Assembly: GCF_008329905.1 (NCBI RefSeq)
Contig: NZ_CP032155.1
Coordinates: 1,550,001 to 1,614,000 of the forward strand
Direction: 5' to 3'
Source: Mycobacterium sp. ELW1
Lineage (GTDB): Bacteria > Actinomycetota > Actinomycetes > Mycobacteriales > Mycobacteriaceae
Length of the DNA: 64,000 nt
Each line of letters opens with the position of its first letter. Position 1 is the stretch's first letter. The notes under the pieces were generated by a model. It had not been told where the DNA came from. It worked only from the letters and a program-made list of their open reading frames with translations, and did not search any database. Shown here in pieces: positions 42,531 through 51,899 of the stretch. The position numbers and the translations under genes are program-made.

Positions 42531-44354
42531 ATGGCCAGCAATAGTTCTGCCGAATCCGGCGATTCCGGCGCGGGAAAGTCGGGTGCGAAGCATTCGGTAG
42601 GGCTGCTCGACCTGGCCACCCGGCTGCCTGCGGTGGTGATGGATGCGCCGGTGATCGTGCGCGGCGCGCTGACCGGCCTGCTGGCGCTGCCGACCACGAA
42701 GACCTCCATCGGCAAGGTGTTCCAAGATCGCGCCGCGCGCTATGCCGACCGCGTGTTCATCCGGATGGGTGACGACAAGATCACCTATCGCGAAGCCAAC
42801 GAGACGGCGAACCGGTTGGCGGCGGTGTTGGCCGACAAGGGAGTTGGCCGCGGCGACGTCGTCGGCATCATGCTGCGCAACTCGCCCCACGCCGTGCTGA
42901 TGATGCTCGCCGCGGTCAAGTGCGGTGCGGTGGCCGGCATGCTGAACTACCACCAACGCGGAGATGTGTTGTCGCACAGCATCGGTCTGCTGGATGCGAA
43001 GGTCGTGATCGCCGAGTCCGACCTGATCGATGCGATCACCGAAAGCGGCGCTGAGGTCGCCGACCTGGTGACCATCGAGGATTTCGAAGAGCAGGCGAAG
43101 GGCAAGCCCACCGACAACCCGGCGTCGGCGTCACAGGTCCAGGCCAAGGACACCGCGTTCTACATCTTCACCTCGGGTACCACCGGGCACCCCAAGGCCA
43201 GCGTGATGACCCACCACCGGTGGCTGCGCGCGCTGGCGGCGTTCGGCGGATTGGGGTTGCGGCTCAACAGCAATGACACCCTGTACTGCCCGCTGCCGCT
43301 CTACCACAACAACGCGCTCACGGTCGCGGTGTCGTCGGTGATCAACGCGGGCGGCACACTGGCACTGGGTAAGTCGTTCTCGGCGTCCCGGTTCTGGGAC
43401 GACGTGATCCAAATGGAAGCCACCGCGTTCATCTACATCGGCGAGGTGTGCCGCTATCTGCTGAACCAGCCGGCGAAGGACACCGACCGCGCCCACAAGA
43501 TCCGCGTCATCGCCGGCAACGGGTTGCGCCCGGAGATCTGGGACGAGTTCACCCGTCGGTTCAACATCGGCCGGGTCGCCGAGTTCTACGCCGCCAGCGA
43601 GGGCAACACCGCGTTCATCAACATCTTCAACATCCCCAAGACCACCGGCATCAGCCCGATGCCACTGGCCTACGTCGAGTACGACGCGGAGACCGGCGAA
43701 CCGGCCCGCGACGAGAACGGCCGGGTCCGCAAGGTGGCGCCCGGTGAGCCGGGCCTGCTGATCAGTCCGGTCAACAAGCTCTCGCCCTTCGACGGCTACA
43801 CCGACAAGGAAGCCAGCGAGAAGAAGCTGGTGCGCAACGCGTTCAAAGAGGGCGACGTCTGGTTCAACACCGGCGACGTGATGAACCCGCAGGGCATGCG
43901 CCACGCCGCCTTCGCCGACCGGCTCGGTGACACCTTCCGGTGGAAGGGCGAGAACGTCGCCACCACCCAGGTCGAGGCCGCGCTGGGACAGGACAAGAAC
44001 GTCGAGGAGTCGACGGTGTTCGGCGTCGAGGTGCCCGACACCGGCGGCCGGGCCGGGATGGCGGCGGTCAAGCTGCGTGACGGGGTGGAATTCGACGGCA
44101 AGGCGTTGGCCGACACCGTCTACGGCAACCTGCCCGGCTACGCCGTTCCGTTGTTCATCCGGATCGTCGAGTCGCTGGAGACCACGTCGACCTTCAAGAG
44201 CCGCAAGGTCGACCTGCGCAAACAGGGCTACGGGGCCGACGGCGAGGAGATCGAGGACCCGCTCTACGTGCTGAAGGGCCGCGACGAGGGCTACGTGCCG
44301 TTCTACGACGAGTATCCCGAGGAAGTGGCGGCCGGCTCCCGGCCCAAGGGATAG
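42531..44354 (+). CDS. fadD6: Long-chain acyl-CoA synthetase FadD6
   Basis: 607 residues, very-long-chain acyl-CoA synthetase/FATP type. 'YIFTSGTTGHPKASVMTHHR' is the AMP-binding loop near residue 210. 'GNGLRPEIWDEF', 'EFYAASEGNTAFIN' and 'FNTGDVM...HAAFADRLGDTFRWKGENVATTQVE' (motifs in order) are typical. It activates fatty acids to acyl-CoA at the membrane. ATG 42531 matches the family N-terminus; a GTG at 42477 overlapping the LOG stop would add 18 residues. Equivalent to Rv1206. Confidence 0.94.
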   Translation: MASNSSAESGDSGAGKSGAKHSVGLLDLATRLPAVVMDAPVIVRGALTGLLALPTTKTSIGKVFQDRAARYADRVFIRMGDDKITYREANETANRLAAVLADKGVGRGDVVGIMLRNSPHAVLMMLAAVKCGAVAGMLNYHQRGDVLSHSIGLLDAKVVIAESDLIDAITESGAEVADLVTIEDFEEQAKGKPTDNPASASQVQAKDTAFYIFTSGTTGHPKASVMTHHRWLRALAAFGGLGLRLNSNDTLYCPLPLYHNNALTVAVSSVINAGGTLALGKSFSASRFWDDVIQMEATAFIYIGEVCRYLLNQPAKDTDRAHKIRVIAGNGLRPEIWDEFTRRFNIGRVAEFYAASEGNTAFINIFNIPKTTGISPMPLAYVEYDAETGEPARDENGRVRKVAPGEPGLLISPVNKLSPFDGYTDKEASEKKLVRNAFKEGDVWFNTGDVMNPQGMRHAAFADRLGDTFRWKGENVATTQVEAALGQDKNVEESTVFGVEVPDTGGRAGMAAVKLRDGVEFDGKALADTVYGNLPGYAVPLFIRIVESLETTSTFKSRKVDLRKQGYGADGEEIEDPLYVLKGRDEGYVPFYDEYPEEVAAGSRPKG

Positions 44355-44401
44355 GCAGCCGCCATTTCGTCGAACTCGGCGCCACCAGGCACCATGGTGG
44401 A

Positions 44402-45277
44402 GTGAAGTCGACGTTCTGCGGACGGCCGGTGGCCGGTGATCGCGCGCTGATCATGGCGATCGTCAACCGCACCCCCGACTCGTTCTACGACCGGGGCGCG
44501 ACCTTCACCGACGAGGCCGCCAAGGACGCCGCCCATCGGGTGGTCGCCGAGGGGGCCGACGTGGTCGACGTCGGGGGAGTCAAGGCCGGGCCCGGAACCG
44601 TGGTCGACGCCGACGAGGAAATCGCCCGGGTGGTGCCGTTCATCGAGTGGCTGCGCGCCGAGTATCCCGACCAGCTGATCAGCGTCGACACCTGGCGTTC
44701 CGCGGTGGCCAAGCAGGCCTGCGCGGCCGGAGCGGACCTGATCAACGACACCTGGGCCGGTGCCGACCCGGCCCTTCCGGAGGTCGCCGCCGACTTCGGG
44801 GCCGGGTTGGTGTGCTCGCACACCGGGGGCGCGACACCGCGCACCCGGCCGTTCCGGGTCAGCTACGGGACGACCGTGACCGGCGTGGTCGACGAGGTCA
44901 TCGCCGAGGTCACCTCCGCCGCCGAACACGCGGTGGCCGTCGGGGTGGCCCGGGACGCGATTCTGATCGACCCGACCCACGATTTCGGCAAAAATACTCA
45001 TCACGGTCTTACTTTGTTGCGCCACGTAAAAGATCTTGTTAATACCGGATGGCCCGTCCTGATGGCGCTGAGTAACAAGGATTTCGTCGGGGAGACTTTG
45101 GGTGTGGAGCTCACCGAACGCCTCGAGGGCACGCTGGCAGCGACCGCTTTGGCCGCCGCCGACGGAGCCCGGATGTTCCGGGTGCATGAAGTGGGACCCA
45201 CTCGGCGTGTGCTGGAAATGGTCGCGTCGATCCGTGGGGAGCGTCCGCCTGCGCGGACGGTGAGGGGCTTGGCATGA
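44402..45277 (+). CDS. folP2: Dihydropteroate synthase homologue FolP2
   Basis: 291 residues, pterin-binding TIM barrel. 'MAIVNRTPDSFYDRG' near residue 20, 'DVGGVKAGPG' and 'SVDTWRS' are DHPS-like, and 'DPTHDFGKNTHHG' follows. In mycobacteria FolP1 is the true DHPS while FolP2 lacks that activity and has another, unsettled role. It is coupled to gpgS by a 4-nt overlap, as in Rv1207-Rv1208. Positions 44985-45055 are unusually AT-rich with rare codons. Confidence 0.92.
   Translation: MKSTFCGRPVAGDRALIMAIVNRTPDSFYDRGATFTDEAAKDAAHRVVAEGADVVDVGGVKAGPGTVVDADEEIARVVPFIEWLRAEYPDQLISVDTWRSAVAKQACAAGADLINDTWAGADPALPEVAADFGAGLVCSHTGGATPRTRPFRVSYGTTVTGVVDEVIAEVTSAAEHAVAVGVARDAILIDPTHDFGKNTHHGLTLLRHVKDLVNTGWPVLMALSNKDFVGETLGVELTERLEGTLAATALAAADGARMFRVHEVGPTRRVLEMVASIRGERPPARTVRGLA
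44985..45055 (+). other. AT-rich, rare-codon island inside folP2
   Basis: About 20 consecutive codons use A/T-ending triplets (AAA, AAT, ACT, CTT, GTA, GAT, GTT) that are scarce in the neighbouring genes. GC content drops to roughly 40 percent by eye. TTGCGC (45017-45022) and TAATAC (45040-45045) stand 17 bp apart within it, a possible internal promoter toward gpgS. Confidence 0.55.
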
Positions 45278-46209
45278 CCGAACTCGCCAACGACACACTT
45301 CCCGGCGACACCTGGCTGTCTGACCACAGCTGGAGCCGGCCGACCTGGACCATCGCTGAACTGGTGGCCGCCAAACGCGGCCGCACCATCTCCGTCGTCC
45401 TTCCTGCGCTCAACGAGGAGGAGACCGTCGGATCGGTGGTGGACACCATCCGCCCGCTGCTGGGCGGCCTGGTCGACGAGCTGATCGTGCTGGATTCCGG
45501 CTCCACCGACGACACCGAGATCGAAGCCATCGCCGCCGGCGCCCGGGTGGTCACCCGTGAGCAGGCGGTGCCCGAGGTGGAGCCGCAGCCCGGCAAGGGC
45601 GAGGTGTTGTGGCGCTCGCTGGCGGCCACCACCGGCGACATCATCGTGTTCGTCGACTCCGACCTGATCGACCCGGATCCGATGTTCGTGCCGCGACTGG
45701 TCGGTCCGCTGCTCACCGGCGATGGGATTCACCTGGTCAAGGGCTTCTACCGGCGCCCGCTGAAGGTCGGCAAGGGTGAGGACGCGAACGGCGGCGGCCG
45801 GGTCACCGAACTGGTCGCCCGTCCGCTGCTGGCCGCGCTGCGCCCCGAACTGGGCTGCGTGCTGCAGCCGCTGGGCGGCGAGTACGCCGGCACCCGCGAG
45901 CTGCTGACCTCGGTGCCGTTCGCCCCGGGCTATGGCGTGGAGATCGGCCTGCTGGTCGACACCTACGACCGCCTCGGCCTGCAGGCGATCGCGCAGGTCA
46001 ACCTCGGCGTGCGCAGCCACCGCAACCGGCCGCTGATCGAGCTGGGTGCGATGAGCCGTCAGGTGATCGCCACACTGCTGTCCCGGTGCGGCATCACCGA
46101 CTCCGGGATCGGGCTGACGCAGTTCCTGCCCGACGGGCACGACGGCTACCTGCCGCAGACCACCAAGGTCTCGTTGGCCGACCGGCCGCCGATGAACACC
46201 CTGCGCTGA
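45274..46209 (+). CDS. gpgS: Glucosyl-3-phosphoglycerate synthase GpgS
   Basis: 311 residues, GT81/GT-A fold. 'SVVLPALNEEETVGSV' opens the nucleotide-binding domain, and 'FVDSDLIDPDP' carries the metal-binding DxD near residue 130. It transfers glucose to 3-phosphoglycerate, the first step of methylglucose lipopolysaccharide synthesis. Equivalent to Rv1208. The ATGA overlap with folP2 indicates coupled translation. Confidence 0.95.
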   Translation: MTELANDTLPGDTWLSDHSWSRPTWTIAELVAAKRGRTISVVLPALNEEETVGSVVDTIRPLLGGLVDELIVLDSGSTDDTEIEAIAAGARVVTREQAVPEVEPQPGKGEVLWRSLAATTGDIIVFVDSDLIDPDPMFVPRLVGPLLTGDGIHLVKGFYRRPLKVGKGEDANGGGRVTELVARPLLAALRPELGCVLQPLGGEYAGTRELLTSVPFAPGYGVEIGLLVDTYDRLGLQAIAQVNLGVRSHRNRPLIELGAMSRQVIATLLSRCGITDSGIGLTQFLPDGHDGYLPQTTKVSLADRPPMNTLR

Positions 46210-46286
46210 CCGCGTCGCTCGCCCACACCGACATTTCGCCGCAGAAATGCGAGTGCAAGCATGCGGAACGTCGATCTCGGCGCAAG

Positions 46287-46292
46287 TAATCT
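46287..46292 (+). promoter_or_regulatory. Leaderless -10 box before the DivIVA-like gene
   Basis: TAATCT, 6 nt before GTG 46299. Confidence 0.55.
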
Positions 46293-46298
46293 CGTGAC

Positions 46299-46649
46299 GT
46301 GACATTGATCCTGCTGTACCTGGTGGTGCTGATCCTGATCGGCATCGTCCTGTTCGGGGTGGCCAGCCTGGTGTTCGGGCGCGGCGAGGAGCTGCCGCCG
46401 CTGCCACGGGCGACCACGGCCACCGTGCTGCCCGCCTCCGGGGTCACCGGCGCGGATGTCGAGGCCGTCAAGTTCACCCAGGTGCTGCGCGGCTACAAGA
46501 CCAGCGAAGTGGACTGGGTGCTGGACCGCCTCGGCGCCGAACTGGACCAGCTGCGCGGCGAACTCTCCGCGGTGCGTGCAGCCGCCGGGCTCGACGAGCC
46601 GGTACACACCCACCACGCCGCGCCTGTTGCCGACGAGGAATCGGTGTGA
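46299..46649 (+). CDS. DivIVA-domain membrane protein (Rv1209-like)
   Basis: 116 residues. One N-terminal transmembrane helix (residues 3-26) is followed by a short DivIVA-type segment 'FTQVLRGYKTSEVDWVLDRLGAELDQLRGEL' split over a loop and the start of a coiled coil. Such proteins may be recruited to curved or polar membrane. The stop overlaps the start of tag by 4 nt. Confidence 0.82.
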   Translation: MTLILLYLVVLILIGIVLFGVASLVFGRGEELPPLPRATTATVLPASGVTGADVEAVKFTQVLRGYKTSEVDWVLDRLGAELDQLRGELSAVRAAAGLDEPVHTHHAAPVADEESV

Positions 46650-47221
46650 CGGAACCGGTGCCGGACGACGGCCGCACCCGCTGCGGCTGGGCGCAAGGGT
46701 CGCAGCTGTACCGCGACTACCACGACGACGAGTGGGGCCGGGTGCTGCGCGGCGAGGTGGCGCTGTTCGAGCGGATGAGCCTCGAAGCGTTCCAGAGCGG
46801 CTTGTCGTGGCTGATCATCCTGCGCAAACGGGACAACTTCCGGCGGGCGTTCAGCGGCTTCGACATCGAGACGGTGGCCGGCTACAGCGACCGTGATGTC
46901 ACCCGGTTGATGGCCGACGAGGGCATCGTGCGCAACCGCGCCAAGATCGAGGCCACCATCGCCAACGCCAGGGCCGTCGCCGACCTCGACGTCGACCTGT
47001 CCGACCTGCTGTGGTCCTACGCCCCGCCACGGCGCCCGCGGCCCGAGACGATGGCCGACGTGCCGGCGATCACGCCGGAGTCCCAGGCGATGGCCAAGGA
47101 CCTCAAGAAGCGTGGTTTCCGCTTCGTCGGCCCCACCACCGCCTACGCGCTGATGCAGGCCACCGGGATGGTCGACGATCACCTGGCATCGTGCTGGGTT
47201 CCCGGCCCGACCGCGGGGTGA
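46646..47221 (+). CDS. tag: DNA-3-methyladenine glycosylase I
   Basis: 191 residues, TagA family. 'RCGWAQGSQLYRDYHDDEWG' in two parts gives the first Cys and His of the zinc snap; 'DHLASCW' near the end gives the last His and Cys. It excises 3-methyladenine from alkylated DNA. Equivalent to Rv1210. Translationally coupled to the DivIVA-like gene. Confidence 0.94.
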   Translation: MTEPVPDDGRTRCGWAQGSQLYRDYHDDEWGRVLRGEVALFERMSLEAFQSGLSWLIILRKRDNFRRAFSGFDIETVAGYSDRDVTRLMADEGIVRNRAKIEATIANARAVADLDVDLSDLLWSYAPPRRPRPETMADVPAITPESQAMAKDLKKRGFRFVGPTTAYALMQATGMVDDHLASCWVPGPTAG

Positions 47222-47385
47222 CGGGGCAAATCGGACCCCCTTAATCGGCCCTTTCACACCAATGCCCGCCGATAAGGAACAATAGAATCGAAAACAAGCA
47301 GTTCAGTGCCGACGCACCAGCCAAGTGCCCGGCGCTGGACCGGGTCCGTGAGCACGGGCCGGCTCGAACCTGGAGGGAGCACTCG

Positions 47386-47553
47386 ATGGCGGCGATGAAG
47401 CCCCGGACCGGTGACGGTCCGCTGGAAGCAACCAAGGAGGGGCGCGGCATCGTGATGCGAGTACCGCTGGAAGGCGGCGGACGACTGGTCGTCGAGCTGA
47501 CGCCCGACGAGGCAGCCGCCTTGGGTGACGAACTCAAGAACGTCACCAGCTAA
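47386..47553 (+). CDS. Small DUF3117 protein (Rv1211-like)
   Basis: 55 residues: ATG 47386 after a GGAGGGA ribosome binding site, TAA at 47551-47553. The sequence 'MRVPLEGGGRLVVELTPDEAAAL' in mid-protein is typical of the small, highly conserved actinobacterial DUF3117 family. Function unknown. It lies between tag and the convergent glgM, as Rv1211 does, and is followed by a strong hairpin. Confidence 0.88.
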   Translation: MAAMKPRTGDGPLEATKEGRGIVMRVPLEGGGRLVVELTPDEAAALGDELKNVTS

Positions 47554-47565
47554 CTGATCCACCTT

Positions 47566-47595
47566 CGAAACCCCGCGTGGACCCGCGGGGTTTCG
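47566..47595. terminator. Perfect 12-bp hairpin between DUF3117 gene and glgM
   Basis: The arms 47566-47577 and 47584-47595 (CGAAACCCCGCG and its complement) pair completely around a 6-nt loop. The right arm ends in TTTCG. It is placed between convergent genes, so it probably works in both directions. Confidence 0.8.
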
Positions 47596-47609
47596 GTCTG
47601 CCGGTCGCC

Positions 47610-48773
47610 TTAAGCCGAGACCTTGCGGTAAATCTCGAGCGTCTGCTCGGCGATGTGCGCCCACGAGAATTCGTCGATACAGCGCTGCCGGCCGGCCGCC
47701 CCGAAGCGGCGCGCCTTCTCCACATCGCCCACCAGCGCATTGACCGCCTCGGCGAGCCCGGTCTCGAAACCGACCGGGTCCGTCGACTCGTAGTGCACCA
47801 GAGTTCCGGTCACGCCGTCGTCGACCACCTCGGGTATGCCTCCCACGTCGGACGCCACCACGGCCGTTCCGCAGGCCATCGCCTCCAAATTCACGATCCC
47901 GAGCGGCTCGTACACCGAAGGACACACGAAAGCCGTTGCCGCCGAGAGTATTTCGCGGATCTTCCCGATAGGGAGAAACTCCTGTACCCAGAACACGCCG
48001 CTGCGCCGCCCGGCCAGTTCCTGCACGGCTGAGCTCACCTCGGCGGCGATCTCCGGGGTGTCCGGCGCGCCCGCGCACAGCACCACCTGGATCTCCGGGT
48101 CGAAGCGGTGCGCCGCGGCGATCAGGTGCGGGACGCCTTTCTGCCGGGTGATGCGTCCGACGAACGCCACCATCGGCCGCGACGGGTCGACGCCGAGTTC
48201 GGCGAGCACCGACTCACCCCGCTCGGACGGGGCCGGGTACCAGACGTCGGTGTCGATTCCGTTCTTCACCACGTGAACGCGGTTGGGGTCCAACGCCGGA
48301 TACACCGACAGAACGTCGTCGCGCATGCCGGAACTGACCGCGATCACCCCGTCCGCCGCTTCGACCGCGGTGCGCTCCACCCACAGCGACACCCGGTAGC
48401 CGCCGCCGAGCTGTTCGGCCTTCCACGGCCGCAACGGTTCCAGGGAGTGCGCGGTGAGCACGTGGGGGACGTCGTACAGCAGCGACGCGAGGTGACCGGC
48501 CATCCCGGTGTACCAGGTGTGCGAATGCACCACCGTCGCCTCGGCGGCCGCATTGGCCATCACCAGATCCGCGGACAGCGTCGACAGCGCCGGGTTGGCC
48601 CCCTTGAGGGCGGGGTCGGGCTGGTGGACGAAGACGCCTTGGCGCGGGGCGCCCATACAGTGCACGTCCACCTCACACAGCCGCCGCAACTGTGCGACGA
48701 GTTCTGTCACGTGTACGCCCGCCCCGCCGTAAACCTCGGGTGGATACTCCCGAGTCATCATCGCCACCCGCAT
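47610..48773 (-). CDS. glgM: Maltose-1-phosphate synthase / glycogen synthase GlgM (GT4)
   Basis: 387 residues, GT-B fold, family GT4. 'REYPPEVYGGAGVHVTELV' opens the protein; 'GRITRQKGVPHLI' and 'PSVYEPLGIVNLEAMACGTAVV' form the donor-binding site with the EX7E pair. It uses ADP-glucose to make maltose-1-phosphate (GlgE pathway) and alpha-glucan. Length equals Rv1212c. ATG 48773 follows a TACCGT box; the frame is open upstream without homology. It is divergent from glgC, which makes its donor. Confidence 0.94.
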   Translation of the reverse strand: MRVAMMTREYPPEVYGGAGVHVTELVAQLRRLCEVDVHCMGAPRQGVFVHQPDPALKGANPALSTLSADLVMANAAAEATVVHSHTWYTGMAGHLASLLYDVPHVLTAHSLEPLRPWKAEQLGGGYRVSLWVERTAVEAADGVIAVSSGMRDDVLSVYPALDPNRVHVVKNGIDTDVWYPAPSERGESVLAELGVDPSRPMVAFVGRITRQKGVPHLIAAAHRFDPEIQVVLCAGAPDTPEIAAEVSSAVQELAGRRSGVFWVQEFLPIGKIREILSAATAFVCPSVYEPLGIVNLEAMACGTAVVASDVGGIPEVVDDGVTGTLVHYESTDPVGFETGLAEAVNALVGDVEKARRFGAAGRQRCIDEFSWAHIAEQTLEIYRKVSA

Positions 48774-48780
48774 ACGCCCG

Positions 48781-48786
48781 ACGGTA
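48781..48786 (-). promoter_or_regulatory. Leaderless -10 box of glgM
   Basis: TACCGT on the minus strand, 7 nt before ATG 48773. Confidence 0.5.
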
Positions 48787-48940
48787 GTGGCCCGCGCTGC
48801 GCGGCGCGACCTCTTTCCCGTCGCTTCGCTCGCCCCGACCTTGTGGGTCAACGTGCTTGCGCCCGACCCCAAGTCGCTTCGGCCGCGACACGACGACCTG
48901 CAATAGAGCCGTTGGTCTAGCCGTCGGTTGCGTGTGCCGA

Positions 48941-48946
48941 TAGGTT
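48941..48946 (+). promoter_or_regulatory. Leaderless -10 box of glgC
   Basis: TAGGTT, 6 nt before ATG 48953. Confidence 0.55.
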
Positions 48947-48952
48947 TGCAGG

Positions 48953-50167
48953 ATGAGGGAATTGCCACACGTGCTGGGCATCGTCCTGGCGGGCGGAGAG
49001 GGCAAACGGCTCTACCCGCTGACCGCGGACCGGGCCAAGCCGGCGGTTCCCTTCGGCGGCGCGTACCGCCTCATCGATTTCGTGCTGTCGAATCTGGTCA
49101 ACGCGCGCTACCTCCGCATCTGTGTGCTCACCCAGTACAAGTCGCATTCGCTCGACCGGCACATCTCGCAGAACTGGCGGCTGAGCGGTCTGGCCGGTGA
49201 ATACATCACGCCGGTTCCCGCCCAGCAGCGTCTCGGCCCGCGCTGGTACACCGGCTCGGCCGACGCGATCTACCAGTCGCTGAATCTGATCTACGACGAG
49301 GATCCGGACTACATAGTGGTTTTCGGTGCCGACCACGTGTACCGGATGGACCCCGAGCAGATGGTGAAGTTCCACATCGAGAGCGGGGCCGGGGCCACCG
49401 TCGCCGGTATCCGGGTGCCTCGCGCCGAGGCGCACGCATTCGGGTGCATCGACGCCGACGAGTCCGGCCGCATCCGGGAGTTCATCGAGAAGCCGGCCGA
49501 TCCGCCGGGCACGCCGGATGATCCCGAGCAGACCTTCGTGTCGATGGGCAACTACATCTTCACCACCAAGGTGCTCATCGACGCCATTCGCGCCGACGCC
49601 GACGACGACAACTCCGATCACGACATGGGCGGCGACATCATCCCGCGGCTGGTGTCCGACGGGATGGCCGCGGTGTACGACTTCAGCAACAACGAGGTCC
49701 CCGGCGCCACCGAGCGCGACCACGGCTACTGGCGTGACGTCGGGACGCTGGATGCGTTCTATGACGCGCACATGGATTTGGTGTCGGTGCACCCGGTGTT
49801 CAACCTCTACAACAAGCGCTGGCCGATCCGCGGGGAGTCGGAGAACCTGGCGCCCGCGAAGTTCGTCAACGGCGGCTCGGCACAGGAGTCCGTGGTCGGC
49901 GCCGGCAGCATCATCTCCGCGGCGTCGGTGCGCAATTCGGTGCTGTCGAGCAACGTCGCGATCGAGGACGGCGCCATCGTCGAGGGCAGCGTGCTGATGC
50001 CCGGTGTGCGGGTGGGCCGTGGGGCGGTGGTCCGGCACGCCATCCTGGACAAGAACGTGGTCGTCGGCCCCGGCGAGATGGTCGGCGTGGACCTGGAGAA
50101 GGACCGCGACCGCTTCGCGATCAGCGCCGGGGGTGTGGTGGCTGTCGGTAAGGGCGTCTGGATCTAG
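48953..50167 (+). CDS. glgC: Glucose-1-phosphate adenylyltransferase GlgC
   Basis: 404 residues, ADP-glucose pyrophosphorylase. '[25 protein letters not shown]' (two parts of the nucleotide-binding loop) lies near the N-terminus. '[12 protein letters not shown]' is the metal/phosphate site; the C-terminal third is a left-handed beta-helix. It makes ADP-glucose for GlgM. Equivalent to Rv1213. Its TAG stop shares CTAG with the stop of the convergent lipoprotein. Confidence 0.95.
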   Translation: MRELPHVLGIVLAGGEGKRLYPLTADRAKPAVPFGGAYRLIDFVLSNLVNARYLRICVLTQYKSHSLDRHISQNWRLSGLAGEYITPVPAQQRLGPRWYTGSADAIYQSLNLIYDEDPDYIVVFGADHVYRMDPEQMVKFHIESGAGATVAGIRVPRAEAHAFGCIDADESGRIREFIEKPADPPGTPDDPEQTFVSMGNYIFTTKVLIDAIRADADDDNSDHDMGGDIIPRLVSDGMAAVYDFSNNEVPGATERDHGYWRDVGTLDAFYDAHMDLVSVHPVFNLYNKRWPIRGESENLAPAKFVNGGSAQESVVGAGSIISAASVRNSVLSSNVAIEDGAIVEGSVLMPGVRVGRGAVVRHAILDKNVVVGPGEMVGVDLEKDRDRFAISAGGVVAVGKGVWI

Positions 50168-51216
50168 CCGGCCGGAAGCAGGTCAGGTCCGATGATCTGG
50201 ACGCTGCTGCTGCCACCCCCGTCGCTGGCGGTCACAACGATGGCACCGGAATTCGGTTCGACGGCAACGGAATTGGGTTGGCGCACGGTGGCCACATCGG
50301 CGAGGATCCGGCTCGCCGCCGGGTCTTCGATATCGACCACCCGCACCGCGTTCCGCTCGGTGAGCGTGATGAACAGGCGGTGGCGCCGGGCGTCGTAGGC
50401 GAGCCCGTAGGGCTTGCCGGGTGCCTCGATTCTGGCCACCTCGGTGACCTTCGGATCAACACGTTCGAGGTAGACGGCACCGCCGTCGGTGTCGGCGAAT
50501 GCGGCCAGATCACCGGAGAGCGAGACCGCGTGGGTGAGTTTGGCCCCCACCGGGGCCTGGCTGACCAGCTCACGTGTCGAGCCGTCGTACACCCACACCC
50601 CGTTTCCCTGCACATCGGCGACGGCCGCGTAGTTGCCGACGGCCGCGACACCGCCGGGCTGCGGGGGGCCGGCGGGCAGCGAGGCGACCACCTGACCGTC
50701 GCGGACGAACACGACGCCGCCGCCGCCTTCGTTGGTCACCACGATGGTTCCCGACGCCGTCGCCGCCGCGTCGTGCGGTTGCCGTCCGACCCCGGTGACG
50801 GTGGTGGTGATACGGCCGTCGGCGAGGGTCACTTCGAGGAGCTCGTCGGTGCCCTCCAGCGGGGCCAGCACGGGGCCGTCCGGACCGGCCAGGCTCAGGT
50901 GGCGCGCGGCGCTCGGGGTCGGGATCCGCTGGCGTTGCCTGCCGGTGGCGGCGTCGAACAGCACCACCGCGTTGGGATCCCGTACCGCGACGGCGGCGAT
51001 ACCCGACGTGCCGACGACGACGCCTTCCGGTGCGTTGCCGAGCGGGACGACGATGCCGACCGGCGCCGCGGTGGGCGGACCCGCCCTGGCCGGCTCGGCG
51101 GGCGGGGCATGCGTCGTGGTGACCGGCTGGGGTTCATCGGCGTGACCGGCGCACCCGGCTGCCACCGAGCACGCGACCGCCAGTACGCACAGAGAAGTTC
51201 GGATGCGGCGGCCCAC
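50164..51216 (-). CDS. Lipoprotein with YVTN-type beta-propeller
   Basis: 350 residues. A signal peptide ends in the lipobox Val-Ala-Ala-Gly-Cys22. A Thr/Pro/Ala-rich linker (residues 25-50) follows, then about six repeats of a beta-propeller with segments such as '[21 protein letters not shown]' split over strands and '[26 protein letters not shown]'. It is probably an extracytoplasmic binding or scaffold protein; ligand unknown. Convergent with glgC, the stop codons overlapping in CTAG. Confidence 0.82.
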   Translation of the reverse strand: MGRRIRTSLCVLAVACSVAAGCAGHADEPQPVTTTHAPPAEPARAGPPTAAPVGIVVPLGNAPEGVVVGTSGIAAVAVRDPNAVVLFDAATGRQRQRIPTPSAARHLSLAGPDGPVLAPLEGTDELLEVTLADGRITTTVTGVGRQPHDAAATASGTIVVTNEGGGGVVFVRDGQVVASLPAGPPQPGGVAAVGNYAAVADVQGNGVWVYDGSTRELVSQAPVGAKLTHAVSLSGDLAAFADTDGGAVYLERVDPKVTEVARIEAPGKPYGLAYDARRHRLFITLTERNAVRVVDIEDPAASRILADVATVRQPNSVAVEPNSGAIVVTASDGGGSSSVQIIGPDLLPAG

Positions 51217-51245
51217 CTGCGCTCAGTGCCCCACCCCGGTGCCGG

Positions 51246-51839
51246 TTAAACCGGCCGCCGCGCAGCCTTTCGCCGTCGCCGGCGCCGCCACAGCGCGACC
51301 GCGGCCCACGCCAAGGCGACCATCACCACGAGCACCAGTGCGGGGATGAGGATCGCGATGAACACCAGTGCGACGCTGACGATGTCCTCGATGGTGCTGA
51401 GCACCGGCGCCGCGGTGCCGGCCGAGGCGACGTTGGCCGCCGGGCGGACCGCGGTCTTGGTCAGGTGGACCACGAGGGCCGTGACGACGCCGATCGCGAC
51501 CGGAACCCACTGACCGGTGCGGGCGAACTCACCGGGATCGGTGACCGCGGCGGTCTGCGCGGCGGTGCCCGACCCGAAGACGATGCCGCCGGCCGTCGGG
51601 CGGACGAACGTCTGGACTACGTCGTTGACCGAGTCCAGGGCAGGGATCTTGTCGGCGACGATCTCGATCAGCAGCAGGACCGCGACGATGGCGATCACCC
51701 AGCCGTTCTCCAGCCACGACCAGCCGGCCGGCAGGGAGACGAGGTCGGTGAACCGGGCCAGCAGGGCAAGGGAGAGCAGCGGGATGTAGGCGTTGAGGCC
51801 CGCGGCGGTGGCCAGCCCGAAGCCGGTCATCAGCTCCAT
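51246..51839 (-). CDS. DUF4126 membrane protein
   Basis: 197 residues with four or five hydrophobic helices, a conserved 'GLNAYIPLLSLALLARF' first helix, and a basic Arg-rich C-terminus. It fits the DUF4126 family of unknown function. Located 29 bp upstream of the lipoprotein on the same strand, so the two could form one transcript. Confidence 0.82.
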   Translation of the reverse strand: MELMTGFGLATAAGLNAYIPLLSLALLARFTDLVSLPAGWSWLENGWVIAIVAVLLLIEIVADKIPALDSVNDVVQTFVRPTAGGIVFGSGTAAQTAAVTDPGEFARTGQWVPVAIGVVTALVVHLTKTAVRPAANVASAGTAAPVLSTIEDIVSVALVFIAILIPALVLVVMVALAWAAVALWRRRRRRKAARRPV

Positions 51840-51899
51840 GACGTCTCCTCATGCCGTGACGGTCTTCCCGTACAGGATGACGCGTCACCGCACGCGGCG

